Source: Oscillospiraceae bacterium (GTDB taxonomy: Bacteria > Bacillota > Clostridia > Oscillospirales > Ruminococcaceae). Taken from it: a stretch of DNA of 8,051 nt. The stretch is from the NCBI GenBank assembly GCA_031271475.1, contig JAISVP010000135.1:1-8051 (forward strand), written 5' to 3'. The notes beneath the pieces are model-generated. The model was given only the letters and a program-made list of their open reading frames with translations. It was not told the origin of the DNA and ran no database searches. Each line of letters starts with the position of its first letter. The stretch's first letter is position 1. Below are positions 1 through 3,780 of this stretch, one piece after another. The translations under genes and the position numbers were made by a program.

Positions 1-329
1 CCGAAAGACACAAGCACCTTTTGTCCGCGTTCCTGACAGAATTTTACATCATCCGCAAAGCTGTCCGGGTCCGGGTACAGTGACGGATCCGGGGTGAAAA
101 CGCAGGTGGAATTCGAGGCGTCCGTAAGCATAAAGGACGCTATTATCACATCCCAGCCCTCATCGACCTCCGAAAGTTTCATTGTCGGATTTGTATACCA
201 GTTTTCCCAGTATCCTATTAGCGTATGTACGGGCAAATCCGCTGCCTTTGCGGTAAATGAGCTTAAAACCGCCGGAAGCAATGCCAGTGTAATCACCGCC
301 GCAAGTATTTTTTTATACATATTATACAT
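1..329 (-). CDS. Secreted GH18 chitinase-type glycoside hydrolase, N-terminal fragment
   Basis: The gene runs off the left edge, so only the first 109 codons are visible. The start at 329 is chosen because AAAGGA lies 8 nt upstream; a second ATG three codons on (320) fits the ribosome site less well. Residues 1-30 form a signal peptide: MYNMYKK, then a hydrophobic core ending in AKAAD. The mature part opens with GYWENW (39-44), continues with GWDVIIASFM (58-67) and ends at the window edge with GQKVLVSFG. These match the first strand, the second strand and the start of the K-x-L-x-S-x-GG third strand of GH18 TIM barrels, which cleave beta-1,4-GlcNAc linkages. The catalytic DxxDxDxE motif would lie beyond the edge, so activity cannot be judged and an endo-beta-N-acetylglucosaminidase is possible. 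It has its own promoter and is not co-transcribed with the GH9 gene if the terminator at 463-497 works. Confidence 0.85.
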   Translation of the reverse strand, partial: MYNMYKKILAAVITLALLPAVLSSFTAKAADLPVHTLIGYWENWYTNPTMKLSEVDEGWDVIIASFMLTDASNSTCVFTPDPSLYPDPDSFADDVKFCQERGQKVLVSF

Positions 330-354
330 AACTGTTTTCCTTTCTATATAGCTT

Positions 355-383
355 ATTATAGCATATTGCCGACCAAAAGTCAA
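355..383 (-). promoter_or_regulatory. Sigma-A promoter of the GH18 gene
   Basis: On the minus strand the -35 box is TTGACT (378-383) and the -10 box is TATAAT (355-360), separated by exactly 17 bp, with TGC just before the -10 (an extended -10, TGn). Transcription should start near 348, giving a leader of only about 20 nt before the ATG at 329. This places the GH18 gene in its own transcription unit. Confidence 0.85.
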
Positions 384-391
384 CACTTTTC

Positions 392-412
392 GACAAAAAT
401 TCATTTTTTGTC
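392..412. promoter_or_regulatory. Inverted repeat upstream of the GH18 promoter, possible operator
   Basis: GACAAAAA (392-399) and TTTTTGTC (405-412) are perfect 8-bp inverted arms around a 5-bp centre. The element ends 8 bp before the -35 box. Its position suits an activator or repressor site or an UP-like A/T element. A similar 21-bp GAC...GTC box lies in the GH9/AAA+ intergenic region (3683-3703). No regulator can be named from the sequence. Confidence 0.4.
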
Positions 413-462
413 AGATTTGTGCGGATTGCATAAATGCACCCGCTTGAATTTGTGCAATACTG

Positions 463-497
463 CCAAAACAGAGTACCTCAAAGGTACTCTGTTTTGG
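463..497 (-). terminator. Palindromic rho-independent terminator after the GH9 gene
   Basis: A perfect 16-bp stem is formed by 463-478 and 482-497 with a 3-nt loop. The core is CAGAGTACC/GGTACTCTG flanked by A4 on one side and T4 on the other, so it works in either direction. It lies about 105 nt beyond the GH9 stop codon and about 80 nt upstream of the GH18 promoter. It therefore most likely ends the GH9 transcript and insulates the GH18 gene. The run of U is short because GG follows the T4. Confidence 0.75.
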
Positions 498-602
498 TGT
501 AAAATGTTCCCATATACGTTAACTTATGAAAACACGGTTTGAAGTTGCCGGGATTGCCGCTTACCGTTCCTGCGGCAGTTGCAGCAGTCCGAACTGACCA
601 GT
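498..602 (-). other. 3' untranslated stretch of the GH9 transcript with a small hairpin
   Basis: No gene is supported here. A hairpin can form between TGCCGC (555-560) and GCGGCA (572-577) with an 11-nt loop. A 23-codon plus-strand reading frame from the ATG at 526 lacks a ribosome site and is not called. The stretch is best read as the tail of the GH9 mRNA between stop codon and terminator. Confidence 0.3.
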
Positions 603-3551
603 TTAATTTTCAGTTTCCAGAGCTGTAGTCAGCGGCATTATTATTCCTTCTGCGTAAGCTGTAAGCTCGTCAAAAAGTTCAATCATAGTGCTCCAACTCC
701 TTGGGAAAGCATTACTGCCGTAAACTCGTTTGACATACCCGTTTGAATACTCTATAGCTATACGCCACTGAATCCCGTCGAGAATATTCCAGTTAATATA
801 TGAATAATTAAGACGGTTAAACATCGGGGAAGCGCTGGTCAGAAATTCCGCAGCTTTATCTTCCGGAATCTTCCCGGTAAAAGTAGTTATTGGCTTTCCC
901 GTTATATCTCCTCTGTACTCCGTATACAGAGAGTTTGAAAAATCAACGTAATCCTCACTCATAGTTGCTCCAAACGAACTGCTTGTTATTGTAATCGCTG
1001 AAATTTCATGCTGACCGGTTTTTACACTTTTCATTAAAGCGAGGTCAAAAACATCGGCAACATAATCATCATTGAGATCATAGCTAGAGCTTTGCGGATC
1101 GTTATTTATTTCCACTCCCAGCAACTGCTTCTTTAACTGTAATACATCGGTTGCGGGTTCCTGCTGGTCAGCCATTACGGACGATACCAACAGTATCATA
1201 GCGGCGTTTCCGTATATGGTGTTTTCATTGGTAGTGTATTCCGTATCGCTGTCAAGATAGCATTTACCGTCGTATTTAGATAAATGCCTGTTGTCGTAGT
1301 GGTTTGAACCCTCGGTGAAATATCCCGGAGGCGCTTTGTACGGGTCTAATTTCTTGGCGTTGGAATATATATCACTGTAGATATTCTTTACGCTGTTTTC
1401 GCCCGCTCCGGATACATAAGAGAATGAGAGAGGATTTACGCCCAAAAGATGGTGCATAGTGCCTTCGAGATACGGCAAAGGTCTTTCGTACGGATTTTCT
1501 CCGTAAAGGATTAAGTTTCCAATCATCATTGTTGCCGCACTTTGTGCTATAACCTGATTGGCGCCCCACCAGTAACCCCAAGTAGGGTAAACAGTTCCCC
1601 AGTTGTCCGGTCTTGCCGTCGTTTTGGTGTACCATGTATTGAATTCGGTACGGAAATAGTCTGCAACATCGCTGTTCGGGGTATCATTGCCGTACAGGTA
1701 ATGCACAAATCCGGAGAAAGAACGCGCGCCGTGATTGTAACTTAGGCTCATGTCCGCGTCGAAACAGTTAATTACGCTTGGGTCTTCGTAATGTTCTGCT
1801 ATATAGTCTTCCTGCTCTGCCGGGGACATATTAATCGGAGCGGCTTTGATTGCCCTGTAAAGTGCTCCTGCCGCCCAGAACATATCGCGGTCAAGGTCTT
1901 CCTGCGTAAACGAATATGTTCTGTTTGCCGCACCTATGCTGAAGTTCTTTTTGTTATCGGGGTTATTTAACCAGTTCCAAGCCCTTATTGCGGTACTGAG
2001 GCACTGTTCCGCAAAGTCCTTATACGCCGGAACATCCTTATAAACCATGTATGCGTGCGCAAGCACTGCCGCCGCGTTTGCCGTTGCCTGATGGGAACGC
2101 AGATCCCTGTCGGTTTCCGGTGATGTGTGCGTGGTTTCACGTGTAAGGGTGTCTTCCATGTAAATGGTATTGCCGTCATAATTTGCCGCAATATAGAACG
2201 AGCCGTCCTTGGAGGAGTGTTCAAACTTAAGCAGCATATCCAGTTCCCATTTAACCTCGCTTAAGAAACCCGGCGCGTTCACATACCGCGGGTTAGCGGG
2301 GTCTGTTTCCGGGATATTCAAGTTCAAACTGTTAAATACTTCCGGGTTAAGTTCGTATGCAAACAGTAAATCCTCAAGCGTACCCGCTGCCGGATTTATG
2401 TATTTGCCGTAATCGCCCGCGTCATACCACCCCTGTGAAACGTCCGTAGTTTCAGCATCCGGGTTGCCTCTGTCAGACCATTTTTTTACCGTAACGTCAT
2501 TCGGATGAAGATTTTCCCTTGCGAATTCACCCGCGTATTTTTCTTCAAGGTCGATTCCCTGACGCTGGAAATAATAATATCTCACAAGGTCGGTTAACAA
2601 ACCGCCGTAAACATTTTCCCCGATTGTGAATTTAACGGACTCAATCGTATTAACGTCCAAGCCTTCGTATTTGTCACGGGGGGACAGTGCGTCCGGGTCA
2701 AGTCCCGCGTTGGGAATTCTTATAAAATACTCGCCGGGAGTCTTAACCTCACTGAAATTCAAAATCCTTATATCCTCGCCGGAAGCCTCGTCAAGCTGAA
2801 GCGGCACTGACGAAATTTCACCGCTGAATACAGTTTCGTCCGTATCCGCATTGACGACTTCGTAAGTTTTGCCGCCAAGTGTTCCGAACTTAGGGAAGTT
2901 GCTTACGCGCGCTTCTTTTTCGGCGTACGTGTCGTAACCCACTTGGTTGACTTTGATAAACGGGTACTGCCGTTCGTCATCGGGTGAGGAAATGGTTACA
3001 TTTCTGAACTCCAAAACATCGCTGTCATCTACGCCGCCTACTGCAATCAGCCAGAAGTCGTCCAGACTGAAGTCGCTCTCAGGATAAGCGTCCACAAGAT
3101 CCTTAATCGGGAGCGAAAAACTTTTCCATTCCATATATGGCTCACCGGATTCTAACGGTTGCCCGGCGATTTCCTCAGTCCAGTTAATTTGTGTCTCTAC
3201 GCCGTGCTTTTTGGATTTTAATCCAATGGTGAAAGATGACGGACCGGGAACAGTAATAATTCGTAGGCAATTGACTTCAAAGTTAACCGTTCCGTTTTCA
3301 TAGTAGTCCCTGATTGACATAGTCGTCCAGTTGGAGTTCGGGATGATATTTTCACCGCCCCATTCCTGGGTTCTCCAAATGCCGTCCGGATTATAGGTGC
3401 TGTTGACCAGAATGGTTTGCAGCTGCGTACCCGGCGTCGGGTCTGTGTTTGCCGCATTTGACTTAAATAAAGCAACTGACGGCAGCATTGCGGCGGCGAG
3501 CACCGCGCTTACGATTTTTGAACCCAGTCGGGTTCGTTTCTCAGTATTCAT
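603..3551 (-). CDS. Secreted GH9 cellulase (endoglucanase-type) with N-terminal CBM-like and Ig-like domains, a degenerate dockerin and an extra C-terminal domain
   Basis: The product is 982 residues and acts outside the cell on beta-1,4-glucan. The start at 3551 is set by a perfect AAGGAGGT; the longer open frame runs through the promoter and is not coding. Order: signal peptide (1-34, core IVSAVLAAAMLPSVALF); a beta-sandwich resembling CBM11/CBM30 (about 45-190); a CelD_N-type Ig-like domain from VNQVGY (201-206) to about 310; GH9 catalytic domain (about 312-793). DAGDYGKY gives D377 and D380 (base and water-positioning residues), and NENTIY gives the acid E776. The usual PHHR substrate-binding stretch after the SYVSG motif is absent; ENSVKNIYSD stands there. 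Residues about 795-846 form a dockerin whose second repeat is intact (D825, N827, D829, D836) but whose first Ca loop is lost. Residues 850-982 form a domain I cannot name. The GH9 fold is certain; substrate preference and dockerin function are inferred. Confidence 0.93.
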   Translation of the reverse strand: MNTEKRTRLGSKIVSAVLAAAMLPSVALFKSNAANTDPTPGTQLQTILVNSTYNPDGIWRTQEWGGENIIPNSNWTTMSIRDYYENGTVNFEVNCLRIITVPGPSSFTIGLKSKKHGVETQINWTEEIAGQPLESGEPYMEWKSFSLPIKDLVDAYPESDFSLDDFWLIAVGGVDDSDVLEFRNVTISSPDDERQYPFIKVNQVGYDTYAEKEARVSNFPKFGTLGGKTYEVVNADTDETVFSGEISSVPLQLDEASGEDIRILNFSEVKTPGEYFIRIPNAGLDPDALSPRDKYEGLDVNTIESVKFTIGENVYGGLLTDLVRYYYFQRQGIDLEEKYAGEFARENLHPNDVTVKKWSDRGNPDAETTDVSQGWYDAGDYGKYINPAAGTLEDLLFAYELNPEVFNSLNLNIPETDPANPRYVNAPGFLSEVKWELDMLLKFEHSSKDGSFYIAANYDGNTIYMEDTLTRETTHTSPETDRDLRSHQATANAAAVLAHAYMVYKDVPAYKDFAEQCLSTAIRAWNWLNNPDNKKNFSIGAANRTYSFTQEDLDRDMFWAAGALYRAIKAAPINMSPAEQEDYIAEHYEDPSVINCFDADMSLSYNHGARSFSGFVHYLYGNDTPNSDVADYFRTEFNTWYTKTTARPDNWGTVYPTWGYWWGANQVIAQSAATMMIGNLILYGENPYERPLPYLEGTMHHLLGVNPLSFSYVSGAGENSVKNIYSDIYSNAKKLDPYKAPPGYFTEGSNHYDNRHLSKYDGKCYLDSDTEYTTNENTIYGNAAMILLVSSVMADQQEPATDVLQLKKQLLGVEINNDPQSSSYDLNDDYVADVFDLALMKSVKTGQHEISAITITSSSFGATMSEDYVDFSNSLYTEYRGDITGKPITTFTGKIPEDKAAEFLTSASPMFNRLNYSYINWNILDGIQWRIAIEYSNGYVKRVYGSNAFPRSWSTMIELFDELTAYAEGIIMPLTTALETEN

Positions 3552-3555
3552 AAAT

Positions 3556-3563
3556 ACCTCCTT
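3556..3563 (-). promoter_or_regulatory. Strong ribosome binding site of the GH9 gene
   Basis: AAGGAGGT on the minus strand is the full complement of the 16S 3' end and ends 4 nt before the ATG at 3551. It fixes the start within a frame that stays open for another 115 codons upstream. Confidence 0.9.
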
Positions 3564-3604
3564 TTTTAATTCGCGGTTTTGCTTTACCGCTTCGCTGTTC
3601 TGAG

Positions 3605-3635
3605 TGCCGGCGGGTGCTCCATGTCCCGCATGGCA
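3605..3635 (-). promoter_or_regulatory. Structured 5' leader hairpin of the GH9 mRNA
   Basis: The GH9 leader is about 95 nt. Read on the minus strand, TGCC and GCGGG (with a 2-nt bulge) pair with CCCGC and GGCA (with a 1-nt bulge) around a 10-nt loop, giving 9 G/C-rich pairs at 3605-3635. A smaller stem GCGGT/ACCGC follows before the ribosome site. It matches no riboswitch class I can recognise. It could be a transcript stabiliser, a regulatory leader, or incidental. Confidence 0.4.
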
Positions 3636-3653
3636 GACCGTACTTGTAATACT

Positions 3654-3682
3654 ATTATACCAAATCCAAACAGATATGTCAA
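3654..3682 (-). promoter_or_regulatory. Consensus sigma-A promoter of the GH9 gene
   Basis: TTGACA (3677-3682) and TATAAT (3654-3659) on the minus strand are both perfect, with a 17-bp spacer and TGG before the -10 (extended -10). Long A-tracts lie directly upstream, as in UP elements. Start of transcription is expected near 3647. Confidence 0.9.
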
Positions 3683-3703
3683 GACTTTTTTTCTTTTTTT
3701 GTC
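3683..3703. promoter_or_regulatory. T-tract box between the divergent promoters, possible shared regulatory site
   Basis: On the plus strand the box is GAC, seven T, one C, seven T, GTC. It abuts the GH9 -35 box and lies 8 bp before the AAA+ gene -35 box. It matches 15 of 21 positions of the inverted repeat at 392-412, including the outer GAC and GTC and the same 8-bp gap to a -35 box. It may act as an UP element for both promoters or as a binding site. The low complexity weakens the case for a specific protein site. Confidence 0.35.
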
Positions 3704-3711
3704 CGCAGATA

Positions 3712-3740
3712 TTGACAACCGTAAAGTATCGTGATATAAT
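3712..3740 (+). promoter_or_regulatory. Consensus sigma-A promoter of the AAA+ ATPase gene
   Basis: TTGACA (3712-3717) and TATAAT (3735-3740) are perfect, with a 17-bp spacer and TGA before the -10 (extended -10). Transcription should start near 3747, leaving a leader of about 34 nt. The ribosome site AAAGGG (3765-3770) sits 10 nt before the ATG, which is on the long side. Confidence 0.9.
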
Positions 3741-3780
3741 GTGATTGCGACTAACAGTTATATGAAAGGGCAGTAAGAAT

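Noticed and set aside
94..351. Plus-strand 85-codon frame at the left end
   Set aside because: It is the complement of the GH18 signal peptide and first strands and overlaps the GH18 promoter; no ribosome site.
526..597. Short plus-strand frame of 23 codons in the GH18/GH9 gap
   Set aside because: No ribosome site or promoter, and it lies antisense to the expected GH9 3' untranslated region.
1985..2224. Small frames on either strand within the GH9 gene (for example 1372-1635, 1985-2224, 2209-2412)
   Set aside because: All overlap conserved GH9 catalytic sequence in other frames and carry no start signals.
3605..3635. Known riboswitch (c-di-GMP, THF, guanidine) in the GH9 leader
   Set aside because: The conserved cores of these classes are not present; only a simple bulged hairpin is visible.
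3762..3776. Five-codon mini frame (ATG AAA GGG CAG TAA) overlapping the ribosome site of the AAA+ gene
   Set aside because: It has no ribosome site of its own, and an ATG embedded just before AAAGGG is easily explained by chance.
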